Of a stretch of 64,000 bases of DNA, positions 32,663 to 40,095 are shown in pieces. The position numbers and the translations under genes were made by a program. Origin of the DNA: Streptomyces toxytricini (GTDB lineage: Bacteria; Actinomycetota; Actinomycetes; Streptomycetales; Streptomycetaceae). The first letter of the stretch is position 1. The number at the start of each line of letters is the position of its first letter. The notes below the pieces were generated by a model, which saw nothing but the letters and a program-made list of their open reading frames with translations, was not told where the DNA came from and did not search any database. The stretch is taken from positions 1-64,000 of the forward strand of contig NZ_BMTY01000015.1 of the NCBI RefSeq assembly GCF_014649915.1, written 5' to 3'.

Positions 32663-33507
32663 GTCTCTCCCAGCGCTTTCTCGATGAAGGCTCGTGACTC
32701 CCGGGGACTGAGAGCCTGGGAACGGATGATCCCATAGCGCAGTTCGAGGAGTTGGATGTCCCTGGGATCAGTGATCAAGCGGCTTGCCACTTGCGACTCG
32801 CAGTAGGCAGCCGCAGAGCCGTCCTCCAGCTTCACGACCTGAATGTGACCCCCCATCCCCGCGTGGTCCTCGCACTGAGTAGGCATGACCTGAATCTCGA
32901 CGTTGCGCAGGGCACCCACCTCCAGCAGGCGCTTCAACTGGCCTTGCAGCACACCGGGACCTCCGATCGGCCGCTCAAGCGTGACCTGCTCCAAAACGAA
33001 CGTCAGCGCAGGAGCCGGCTGGCGGTGGAAGATCTCTTGACGCGACATGCGTGCGGCGACATGGCGGTCCACCTCGTCCACGGAGTAGGCCGGACGCCGA
33101 ATCTCATACAGTGCCCGCGCGTACGCCTCGGTCTGAAGCAGTCCGTGCAGGTTGTGGTTCCCGTATGCCCCCAGCTCAACCGCTCTCGCCTCCAATTCGG
33201 CGAGATCCCGTACCTTCTTGGGGTAGCGGGCCTTTTCCACATCGGCCTTCATCGCCGCGATTTTCCCGCCCGCCTCAAGGACCTCGTCCGCCTTGTCCAG
33301 GAACTCCGGGCGGGGAATGCGGGTGCCGCGTTCGATCTTGTAGATGAGGTTCGGGCCGTAACCCATCCGCTGGCCGAACTTGGCGCGGTCGAGGCCCGCG
33401 GCCTCGCGCCACATTTTCAACTGGCGTCCCACCGCGGCGATCACCGCCCCCGATTCGTCCTCCGGGTCGAGTTCCCAACTCGACTCGTCGGCGCCGTCTG
33501 TGTTCAC
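32659..33507 (-). CDS. XRE family regulator with DUF5753 domain
   Basis: A 282-aa protein. Residues 20-80 form an XRE helix-turn-helix (L-K-M-W-R-E-A-A-G-L-D-R-A-K-F-G-Q-R-M-G-Y), and residues about 95-270 are the DUF5753 effector domain (L-H-G-L-L-Q-T-E-A-Y-A, I-Q-V-M-P, S-x-x-A-Y-C-E). These regulators control development and antibiotic genes (the BldB/WhiJ-like system) together with a DUF397 partner. The ATPase gene is divergent upstream. Its third-position GC is slightly lower than that of neighbours, a common sign of a mobile accessory trio. Confidence 0.92.
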   Translation of the reverse strand: MNTDGADESSWELDPEDESGAVIAAVGRQLKMWREAAGLDRAKFGQRMGYGPNLIYKIERGTRIPRPEFLDKADEVLEAGGKIAAMKADVEKARYPKKVRDLAELEARAVELGAYGNHNLHGLLQTEAYARALYEIRRPAYSVDEVDRHVAARMSRQEIFHRQPAPALTFVLEQVTLERPIGGPGVLQGQLKRLLEVGALRNVEIQVMPTQCEDHAGMGGHIQVVKLEDGSAAAYCESQVASRLITDPRDIQLLELRYGIIRSQALSPRESRAFIEKALGET

Positions 33508-33618
33508 TTCCCACCTCCGCGGGGACCGTCAGGACAGCACGCAACCGCCGTGGACAGCAGCCGTACACAGCCGCCTCGGCACTGTTCAGGTTACGCAGGG
33601 GCGGCCACGCTGAGTCAC

Positions 33619-34083
33619 GTGAATCAGGAAATCTCCCTCGTCGCGACCCTCCCCGCGACCCCGCGCGGCGCTCGCGCCGCACGTTCCCTCACCGTCTCCC
33701 AACTGGTGGAACATCGACTTCCGTTCGCGGACGCGGCGCAGGTCGTCGCCGAGCTGGCCGCGAACGCGGTGACGCACGGGAGGGTGCCGGGGCGCGGGTT
33801 CCGGCTGCGGCTGCGGACGGGGCCCGGGCCTACGCTCCGTATCGAGGTGTCGGACACGCGCGCCGAGGCGGGCCCGCCCTGCGAGCCGGCCGTTCCCGAC
33901 CCGGCGGCGGAATGCGGGCGGGGGCTGCTGCTGGTGTCCGCGCTCGCCTCGCGGTGGGGAATCGACCGTGGGCCGGTTCCCCTGAAAACGGTCTGGGCGG
34001 AAATGGATTTCGTGAATCCGTTTTCACCGGATCGAGGTTCTCACGACCCGGTGGACCGCGTTCCGGCGACGCACGACGCCTAA
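33619..34083 (+). CDS. ATP-binding protein (anti-sigma-factor-like HATPase)
   Basis: A 154-aa protein with a GHKL/HATPase fold similar to RsbW/SpoIIAB: V-V-A-E-L-A-A-N-A-V-T-H-G is the N box near residue 45, and C-G-R-G-L-L-L-V-S-A-L-A is the G box near 105. GTG 33619 start. It is divergent from the XRE gene, making the standard Streptomyces ATPase/XRE/DUF397 trio. Such ATPases may bind or phosphorylate anti-sigma antagonists or the DUF397 protein; the target is unknown. Confidence 0.88.
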   Translation: MNQEISLVATLPATPRGARAARSLTVSQLVEHRLPFADAAQVVAELAANAVTHGRVPGRGFRLRLRTGPGPTLRIEVSDTRAEAGPPCEPAVPDPAAECGRGLLLVSALASRWGIDRGPVPLKTVWAEMDFVNPFSPDRGSHDPVDRVPATHDA

Positions 34084-34221
34084 TGACATAACCGGGGGTA
34101 CAACGACCTCACCCAACCTCCCCCCTCCCCCTCTCACCCGGTCGGGTGAATGGCGCCAACGCCACTGGCGGGTACGCCAATTCCCGGTGCACGATTTCCC
34201 CACAACCCCAGAAACGCGAAC

Positions 34222-34258
34222 GGCCCTCGACCGGGACTGCCATCCCGAACCGAGGGCC
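34222..34258 (+). promoter_or_regulatory. leader hairpin before the HTH gene
   Basis: A perfect 8-bp stem GGCCCTCG/CGAGGGCC with an inner CGGGA/TCCCG pairing lies 30 nt before the start of the HTH gene at 34288. It could be an attenuator or a protein-bound mRNA site. I have an impression of similar hairpins before related HTH genes in Streptomyces, which I cannot check here. Confidence 0.6.
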
Positions 34259-34287
34259 TGACCACAGTGGAAGTGAGCCCCTTCCCC

Positions 34288-35160
34288 ATGGCTGACCAGC
34301 AGCCTAGCGCGCCCGCGTGCCCCATGCCGGGCATCCGGCACATCAACCGCGACCACCACCGGCGGTACGTCAAAGTCGGCAACCACCTCGCCCAGCACCG
34401 CGAGTTGAGCCTGACGGCGATCGGTCTCGCCGTGCACATCCAGTCGCTTCCCAGCGGCGCGCGCGTCACCATCAAGAGCCTGGCCGGGCGCTTCCCGGAG
34501 GGCGAGGTGCGCATCGCCGCCGCCATGCGGGAGTTGGAGCACCACGGCTACCTGCGCCGCCACCAGCAGCGCGCGGCGTCGGGGCGGGTCGTGACCTGCA
34601 CGGAGTCGTACAACAACCCGCCCGCCCTGTGGGCGGAGGCCCGCGCCGCCCGCGAGGCCGCACCCCTGGAGCCCGCCGCAGCCCGCCCGCAGGAGGCCGC
34701 CCCGGGACCGGATCCGGCCCCCACCTCCGACGAGGAGGAGCCCGACCCGGAACCGGCCCCCGGGAACGCCGAACAGAAGGCGCCCGCACGGCCGGAGGCG
34801 TACGACCTGCTGGCCCGGCTCCGCCTGCGCGACCCGCGACTGGTCCTCTCGAAGCGGGACGTGGAACGCCTCGCGCCCGCCGTGTCGGAGTGGCTGGACC
34901 AGGGGCTCCCCGTGGCCGCCGTCAGCGCCTCGCTGACCAACGGGCTGCCGCTCGCGCCGATCCACTCCCCGTACGGGCTGCTGCTCCACCGCATCCGCGA
35001 ACTGGCCCCCGCCCGCCTGCCCGCGATCCTGCCGGTCGGCGCGGCCCGCCCCGACCGGGTGGTACACCCCCTCCGCACCTGCCCGACCTGCGACAAGGCC
35101 CACCGCTCCCCCACCCCGGGCGAGTGCCCGCCCTGCACCCGCCGCCGAGCGGCCGCCTGA
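34288..35160 (+). CDS. winged-helix DNA-binding protein with C-terminal zinc-finger-like motif
   Basis: A 290-aa protein. Residues 15-95 hold a replication-initiator or MarR-like winged helix (Y-V-K-V-G-N-H-L-A-Q, S-L-T-A-I-G-L-A-V-H-I-Q-S, I-K-S-L-A-G-R-F-P-E-G, L-E-H-H-G-Y-L-R-R). A Pro/Glu-rich linker spans about 115-165. The C-terminal domain (170-260) ends in C-P-T-C-D-K-A-H-R-S, then C-P-P-C-T, a likely zinc ribbon. It is a recurrent Streptomyces family of unknown function. ATG 34288 is chosen; GTGs at 34267 and 34273 are in frame. The upstream hairpin suggests control of its own mRNA. Confidence 0.7.
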   Translation: MADQQPSAPACPMPGIRHINRDHHRRYVKVGNHLAQHRELSLTAIGLAVHIQSLPSGARVTIKSLAGRFPEGEVRIAAAMRELEHHGYLRRHQQRAASGRVVTCTESYNNPPALWAEARAAREAAPLEPAAARPQEAAPGPDPAPTSDEEEPDPEPAPGNAEQKAPARPEAYDLLARLRLRDPRLVLSKRDVERLAPAVSEWLDQGLPVAAVSASLTNGLPLAPIHSPYGLLLHRIRELAPARLPAILPVGAARPDRVVHPLRTCPTCDKAHRSPTPGECPPCTRRRAAA

Positions 35161-35164
35161 CGCG

Positions 35165-35575
35165 TCAGGCTCCGGCCGGCCGGACGGCCGCAGTCGCCGC
35201 CGCGCGCTCGTCGGCCGCGGCGAGCCAGAACCAGAGGGGCGGCAGCACCAGCTCGATCACCGTCAGCACGAGCTGGAACCAGTGCGGCCGGCCGTGCACC
35301 GCCAGGGACAGCAGCCGCCCCGCACCACCGAGCAGGAACACCGCGGCCAGCCACCGCACCGCGGCCGCCGGGACCGGCGACTGCCGGGCCGCCCAGATCC
35401 AGGCGAGCCCGTACCCGGCGAAGACCGCACCGAGGAAGCGTCCCAGACTGTCGACGGTGGCACCGGCGTCCCCCTCGCCCGGAATGGCGGCGTTGCCGCC
35501 GACCACGTGCAGCAGCCCGATCGCCACGCACGCGATCCCCATCACCCACGCGGATCCCCGCAGTACCCCGGCCAT
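35165..35575 (-). CDS. DUF4345 family small membrane protein
   Basis: A 136-aa protein with four predicted helices: V-M-G-I-A-C-V-A-I-G-L-L-H-V-V-G-G, F-L-G-A-V-F-A-G-Y-G-L-A-W-I-W-A, A-V-F-L-L-G-G-A-G-R-L-L-S and L-V-L-T-V-I-E-L-V-L-P-P-L-W-F-W-L. The pattern G-R-x-L-G-x-x-F-x-G-Y-G matches DUF4345, whose function is unknown. ATG 35575 start. It is divergent from a TetR gene with two operator-like palindromes between them, so TetR probably represses it. Confidence 0.85.
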   Translation of the reverse strand: MAGVLRGSAWVMGIACVAIGLLHVVGGNAAIPGEGDAGATVDSLGRFLGAVFAGYGLAWIWAARQSPVPAAAVRWLAAVFLLGGAGRLLSLAVHGRPHWFQLVLTVIELVLPPLWFWLAAADERAAATAAVRPAGA

Positions 35576-35598
35576 GCGCAAGCCACCCCGCCCCGCTG

Positions 35599-35620
35599 TT
35601 GGTTGACATCCGTCTACCAA
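35599..35620. promoter_or_regulatory. TetR-type operator 1
   Basis: A 22-bp near-perfect palindrome, TTGGTTGACATCC then GTCTACCAA (arms TTGGTWGAC/GTCWACCAA), lies between the DUF4345 and TetR genes. Confidence 0.7.
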
Positions 35621-35635
35621 CGATGAGAAGCCACC

Positions 35636-35653
35636 AGTAGACACATGTCAACT
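35636..35653. promoter_or_regulatory. TetR-type operator 2 overlapping the tetR start
   Basis: AGTAGACACATGTCAACT repeats the same GTWGAC/GTCWAC arms as operator 1, 33-37 nt away, and covers the ATG at 35645. Two copies support real operators for divergent control and autoregulation. Confidence 0.7.
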
Positions 35654-36286
35654 AATCTGGGGGGCGTGCCTCCCCACTCCCTCCCCCGCCGGCGCCTCGA
35701 CCCGGCCGAGCGCCGGGCCCAGCTCCTCGCCGTCGGCGCCCGCTCCTTCGCGGCCCACCCGTACGACGACGTCACGATGGAGGAAGTCGCCCGCGAGGCA
35801 GGCGTCTCGCGCGCCCTCCTGTACCGCCACTTCCCGAGCAAGCACGCCCTCTTCGCCGCCGTCTACCGGCAGGCCGCCGACCAGCTCCTCGCGGCCACGC
35901 GCCTCGACCCCGGGGCCACCCTCGTCGAGCAGCTCGCCCAGGGCCTCGACGCCCACCTCGACTACTTCATCGCCAACCGCCACGCCGTACTCGCCGCGAA
36001 CCGCGTGCTCGCCGGCGACCCGGTCATCCAGACGATCATGACGAACGAGCTCGACGCCCTCCGCTCGCGCCTGCTCGACGTCCTCCCCCTGGCCGACGAC
36101 CGCACCCGCGACGCCGTCTCCGCCGTGCTCAAGGCGTGGCTGGTGTTCGTCCAAGTCCTCTGCGTGGACTGGCTCGACCGGGAGACCTGCCACCGCACCG
36201 AACTGCGGGACGCCTGCATCGGCGCCGTCGTCGGTGCGCTCCGCCCCCTCCTTCCCTCCGCACTGCCCGGCGCGGACGCCTCCTAG
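35645..36286 (+). CDS. TetR family transcriptional regulator
   Basis: A 213-aa regulator. The HTH is L-D-P-A-E-R-R-A-Q-L-L-A-V-G-A-R-S-F, then Y-D-D-V-T-M-E-E-V-A-R-E-A-G-V-S-R-A-L-L-Y-R-H-F-P-S-K. The C-terminal ligand domain is all helical. ATG 35645 lies inside operator 2; GTG 35666 with GGGGGG just before it is an equally good start and would leave the operator outside the coding region. Probably controls the divergent DUF4345 gene. The ligand is unknown. Confidence 0.92.
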   Translation: MSTNLGGVPPHSLPRRRLDPAERRAQLLAVGARSFAAHPYDDVTMEEVAREAGVSRALLYRHFPSKHALFAAVYRQAADQLLAATRLDPGATLVEQLAQGLDAHLDYFIANRHAVLAANRVLAGDPVIQTIMTNELDALRSRLLDVLPLADDRTRDAVSAVLKAWLVFVQVLCVDWLDRETCHRTELRDACIGAVVGALRPLLPSALPGADAS

Positions 36287-36320
36287 CGGGGCGGCGCCGG
36301 GCGGTGCGAGCCTGGCCCGT

Positions 36321-36878
36321 ATGGCCGTCGACATCGTCTACGAGACCCACGCGCTCACCGAGGACAACGAGAACGGGATCGCCACCGGATGGCTGCCCGG
36401 CCGGCTCTCCCCGCAGGGCCGGCAGCTCGCGGCCCGCCTCGGCGAACGCCGCCGCGGCGACGGCATCGCCGCCGTATTCACCTCCGACCTGCACCGGGCC
36501 GTGGAGACCGCCCGCATCGCCTTCGCGGGGACGGACGTCCCCCTCCACGAGGACCCGCGCCTGCGGGAATGCGACTACGGCACCCTCAACGGCACCCCGG
36601 TCGCCTCCCTGGCCCGGCTCCGCTCCCGCCACATCGACACCCCGTTCCCGGGCGGCGGCCAGAGCTACCGCGAGGTCATCGCGAACACCGCGGCCTTCCT
36701 CACCGACCTGTCCGCCGCCTGGGACGGCCACCGCGTCCTGCTGATCGCCCACTCGGCGAACAAATGGGCGCTGGACTGCCTCCTGACCTGCGCGGCGATC
36801 GAATCCCTCGTCGACGCCCCCTTCGCCTGGCAGGAGGGCTGGCACTACACCCTCCCCACCCGGGCGGGCACGCCCTGA
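36321..36878 (+). CDS. histidine phosphatase superfamily protein with altered first motif
   Basis: A 185-aa protein of the phosphoglycerate-mutase-like fold. The family's first catalytic motif, normally R-H-G-E-T, appears as E-T-H-A-L-T-E-D-N: the nucleophile His is kept but the preceding Arg is Thr. Other conserved elements are present: T-S-D-L-H-R-A-V-E-T-A near 50, L-R-E-C-D-Y-G near 78, and the second His in L-I-A-H-S-A-N-K near 140. Loss of the Arg that holds phosphate could alter activity or specificity. Whole-gene conservation argues it is functional. It follows the TetR gene by 34 nt. Confidence 0.85.
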   Translation: MAVDIVYETHALTEDNENGIATGWLPGRLSPQGRQLAARLGERRRGDGIAAVFTSDLHRAVETARIAFAGTDVPLHEDPRLRECDYGTLNGTPVASLARLRSRHIDTPFPGGGQSYREVIANTAAFLTDLSAAWDGHRVLLIAHSANKWALDCLLTCAAIESLVDAPFAWQEGWHYTLPTRAGTP

Positions 36879-37040
36879 GCCGACTGCGCCGCTCGGGACT
36901 TCCTTGAGCGGCAGGACGCGGGACCGTACTCCCCCCTGTGCCCGATCGCGCACGGCACGCTGCCCGCCCGCCCCTGGTGCCGGCAGCCGCGACCGCATAT
37001 CCAGGAGCAGTCGCTACCTCCGCATCTCGGGAAGGCCGCC

Positions 37041-38333
37041 GTGCACGAACACGACCACGCCCACCGCGCCGGGCCGGACGCCGGCAGCCGCCTTCCCCAG
37101 CGCGCGCCGGCACCGCCTCCCGCGCGGCCCGGCGGCCTGCCCGGGCTGCAGGCCGCGGCGGGAAACACCGCAGTCGTCCAGATGCTCCGCCACGCCGGCC
37201 ACACCTGGGCCCAGCCCGAGCAGCACCAGCACACCGCCGACTGCGGCCACCAGCAGACCGGCCTGCCCCCGGTCCAGCGCTCCGCCGTCCACGACGTCCT
37301 CCAGAGCCCCGGACGCCCGATGGACGAGGCCACCCGCACCGACATGGAATACCGGCTCGGCGCCGACTTCTCCGACGTCCGCATCCACGACGACGGCGCG
37401 GCGAAAGCCTCCGCCGCAGAGGTCGGCGCCCGCGCCTACACCAGCGGCAACCACATCGTCATCGGCGACGGCGGCGACGACCTGCACACCCTGGCCCACG
37501 AGCTGACCCACGTCATCCAGCAGCGTCGCGGTCCCGTCGCCGGCACCGACAACGGCGCCGGCCTCAAGGTCTCCGACCCCTCCGACCAGTTCGAGCGCGA
37601 AGCCGAAGCCAACGCCACCCGGGCACTGCAGCGGGCACCCGCACCGGCGCCCGTCGAAAAGCAGGCGCCGCCGCACCCTGGCGGGACGGAACACCACGGG
37701 GTGCCGATTCAGCGCATCCTCCACCGAAAGGACTTCAACGCCACCACCAAGCAGGTCGTGGCCGTCGCCCCGGGACAACACCGGCGCCATGTGATCGACC
37801 ACGCTCTGATGAGGGACGCCCTGGCCAACTGGTGGACCGCGCACAGCGCCAACGCGGCCGCCCACACGTACCTCCAGTCCGTCAACCACGTGCAGCAGAT
37901 GCTGAACGACATGAACAACAACCCCAACAACCTCTGGCCCGGTGACGGCCCCGACAACAGCGCGATCGGCATGCTGTCCCATCACATGACCGCGCGCATC
38001 AATACGATCCAGGCCCAAGGGCTCACCGGCCAGGCAGCCTTCGACACCATCAACCAGTTCCACGGATTCGAGCAGATCCGGCAGGCGCAACTGGCGCGCC
38101 CCTTCTACGAAGCGGTCAGGGGAATGACCAACACCGGCGAAATCGTGCGCTACCTCCGCGATGTCCAGTCGAACGCGGGACTGGACCTCCCCTACGCGAC
38201 AGGACGCGACTTCAGCGAATGGGAATTCCTCTACCAGAGGTTCGAACACCTCCGCGACAACCCGGGGGCATGGAGCGAGGCCCTGGTCCTGGAACTGTTC
38301 TCGGCGTTCATGAACTGCCCGATAGCCCAGTAG
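37041..38333 (+). CDS. DUF4157 (eCIS-core) metalloprotease-like protein with C-terminal effector-like domain
   Basis: A 430-aa protein, GTG start with GGAAGG upstream. Residues 1-80 are His/Pro rich with L-Q-A-A-A-G-N-T-A-V-V-Q-M-L, the short peptide typical of proteins tied to extracellular contractile injection systems. Residues 85-175 are the DUF4157 domain (M-E-x-R-L-G-A-D-F-S-D-V-R-I-H, A-R-A-Y-T-S-G-N-H-I-V, and the metalloprotease motif H-E-L-T-H in L-A-H-E-L-T-H-V-I-Q-Q). Residues 230-430 form a separate unrecognised domain with R-R-H-V-I-D-H-A-L-M and N-P-N-N-L-W-P-G-D-G-P-D-N-S-A-I-G-M-L. DUF4157 probably acts as a cleavable leader for an effector. No eCIS genes lie nearby. Confidence 0.8.
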   Translation: MHEHDHAHRAGPDAGSRLPQRAPAPPPARPGGLPGLQAAAGNTAVVQMLRHAGHTWAQPEQHQHTADCGHQQTGLPPVQRSAVHDVLQSPGRPMDEATRTDMEYRLGADFSDVRIHDDGAAKASAAEVGARAYTSGNHIVIGDGGDDLHTLAHELTHVIQQRRGPVAGTDNGAGLKVSDPSDQFEREAEANATRALQRAPAPAPVEKQAPPHPGGTEHHGVPIQRILHRKDFNATTKQVVAVAPGQHRRHVIDHALMRDALANWWTAHSANAAAHTYLQSVNHVQQMLNDMNNNPNNLWPGDGPDNSAIGMLSHHMTARINTIQAQGLTGQAAFDTINQFHGFEQIRQAQLARPFYEAVRGMTNTGEIVRYLRDVQSNAGLDLPYATGRDFSEWEFLYQRFEHLRDNPGAWSEALVLELFSAFMNCPIAQ

Positions 38334-38346
38334 GAGCCGTGTCGCC

Positions 38347-38371
38347 GCCCGCCCCCCGTTGGGGCGCGGGC
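38347..38371 (+). terminator. terminator after the DUF4157 gene
   Basis: GCCCG/CGGGC outer arms with an inner CCCC/GGGG pairing form a hairpin 14 nt after the stop codon. Confidence 0.7.
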
Positions 38372-38505
38372 ACAAAGGACACGATGGAATGGGTGAGGGC
38401 CGAGAGAGCCGCCGACGAGTGACCCGACCGGAGCGGGCACGGGATGTCGGGTGCGGCAGGCGGGGGCGCCCTTAGCGTGGCGGTGGAAAGGGAAGGAGGC
38501 CGGAC

Positions 38506-39381
38506 GTGCTGGAGCGGCTGAACCAGGCCATGGGGTACATCGAGGACCACCTCGACCGAGAGGTCGACGTATCCGAACTGGCCCGGATCACGGCCACGTC
38601 GGAGTACCACTTCCGGCGGCTGTTCTCGTCGCTGGCGGGGATGCCGCTGTCGGAGTACGTCCGGCGCAGGCGGCTCACCGTCGCGGGGGCCGACGTACTG
38701 GCCGGGACGCCGTCCCTGCTGGAGATCGCCGTCCGCTGCGGCTACACCTCGGGCGAGGCGTTCGCCAGGGCGTTCCGCGCCGTGCACGGCGTCGGCCCCG
38801 GCGAGGCCCGGCGCACCGGCGCGGCCCTCAACGCCCAGCCCCGGCTCTCCTTCCGCCTCACCGTCGAAGGGAGCAGCACCATGCGGTACCGCATCGTCGA
38901 GAAGGAAGCGTTCCGGATCGTGGGCAGGAAGGCCCGCGTCCCCCTGATCCACGAGGGGGCCAACCCGCACATCGCCGAGCACATCCGCAGCATCCCGCCG
39001 GAGACGCTCCAGCGGATCGCGGCCCTGTCCGACCAGGACCCGCGGGGCGTGGTGTCGGCGACGGTCCGCGTGTCGGACGGCTTCGAGGAGGGCGCCGACC
39101 TGGACTACTACCACGCGGCGGCGACGTCGGCCGAGACCGCGCCCGAGGACCTGGACGTCCTGGAGTGCCCGGCGGGCACGTGGGCGGTCTTCGAGAACAC
39201 GGGCCCGTTCCCGCAGGCGCTCCAGCAGATGTGGGCGGACGTGGCGGCCCACTGGATGCCGTCGAACCCGTACGAGTACCGCCCGGGCCCGGAAATCCTC
39301 CGCGTCACCCCGCCGGACTCCGAGCCGCCCCAGGCGACGGCCCACCTGTGGATCCCGGTGACCCGGACCACCGCGCCCTGA
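38506..39381 (+). CDS. AraC family regulator with GyrI-like effector domain
   Basis: A 291-aa regulator. The N-terminal 105 residues are the AraC double helix-turn-helix (V-S-E-L-A-R-I-T-A-T-S-E-Y-H-F-R-R-L-F and L-L-E-I-A-V-R-C-G-Y-T-S-G-E-A-F-A-R-A-F). Residues 125-290 are a GyrI/SOUL-like small-molecule domain (Y-H-A-A-A, P-A-G-T-W-A-V-F-E-N-T-G-P-F-P, E-Y-R-P-G-P-E-I, W-I-P-V). This order is that of Rob/SoxS-like multidrug sensors. GTG 38506 start. No adjacent transporter is present, so its target is elsewhere or itself. Confidence 0.92.
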   Translation: MLERLNQAMGYIEDHLDREVDVSELARITATSEYHFRRLFSSLAGMPLSEYVRRRRLTVAGADVLAGTPSLLEIAVRCGYTSGEAFARAFRAVHGVGPGEARRTGAALNAQPRLSFRLTVEGSSTMRYRIVEKEAFRIVGRKARVPLIHEGANPHIAEHIRSIPPETLQRIAALSDQDPRGVVSATVRVSDGFEEGADLDYYHAAATSAETAPEDLDVLECPAGTWAVFENTGPFPQALQQMWADVAAHWMPSNPYEYRPGPEILRVTPPDSEPPQATAHLWIPVTRTTAP

Positions 39382-39382
39382 C

Positions 39383-39925
39383 TCAGGCACCGCCGCCGGC
39401 GGCGGCCAGGACGACGCGGGACCGCTCCGGATCCACGGAAACGATCCGCACCTGCACGTCCTGGCCCTCGCGGACGCCCTCCGCCGAGCCGCTCACCGGA
39501 ACGAGCCCTTCAACACAGTCGGCGATGCGCACGAAGTACCCGATCGACGCGATCTTCGTGACACGCCCGGCGACGGTCTGACCCACACGGTCGACGAACC
39601 CGGGCAGCAGGTCCTCGTGCTCCGCCCACTCGCGGAGCGAGATGCGCACCTGGCGGTTGTGCTCCTCGTGCCAGACGACCGTGCCGGCGACGAGCTGTCC
39701 CACCACCGGCAGTTCCATGCACCTGGGCATCCTGACGATCTCGGCCAGTCCGGCGGCTTCGGGCCGGCCGTCGATGGAGAGGAAGACCCCGAAGGGCCGC
39801 CTCCCGACGACCTCCCCGGTGATCGGAGACCCGACGGGCAGCGCCCGAACCGTCTCAGGCCAGACCGCGGCGGCGGTGAATGCCCGGTAGCCACCGCTCT
39901 CGGAAGGCCGGGAGTACTCAGTCAC
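39383..39925 (-). CDS. S1 RNA-binding domain protein
   Basis: A 180-aa protein with two S1/OB-fold domains: about 25-95 (V-G-S-P-I-T-G-E-V-V-G-R-R-P-F-G-V-F-L-S-I-D) and about 110-175 (V-G-Q-T-V-A-G-R-V-T-K-I-A-S-I-G-Y-F-V-R-I, ending V-Q-V-R-I-V-S-V-D-P-E-R-S-R-V). It is probably an RNA-binding factor in translation or RNA decay; a similar small S1 protein is common in Streptomyces. GTG 39925 is chosen since the sequence upstream is not conserved-looking. Its stop lies one base from the end of the AraC gene, with which it converges. Confidence 0.85.
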   Translation of the reverse strand: MTEYSRPSESGGYRAFTAAAVWPETVRALPVGSPITGEVVGRRPFGVFLSIDGRPEAAGLAEIVRMPRCMELPVVGQLVAGTVVWHEEHNRQVRISLREWAEHEDLLPGFVDRVGQTVAGRVTKIASIGYFVRIADCVEGLVPVSGSAEGVREGQDVQVRIVSVDPERSRVVLAAAGGGA

Positions 39926-40095
39926 GCGTTGATCATCACACGGAAGCCCGCTCGGGCGGGTCTCCGCATATCTGTCTGATTCTGTGCGTGTCGGAAGAGC
40001 AAAACCGGGCGTACACCAGCGCATCATGCAGAATCACGTTCGATTGCAGAGGGCTGCGGGGGGCGCAGCCCGGTTGGTGGCGAGAAGGCTTCGGG

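Noticed and set aside
37041..38333. Part of a local contractile injection cluster
   Set aside because: Neighbouring genes are a phosphatase, AraC regulator and S1 protein; no sheath, tube or baseplate gene is present in the window.
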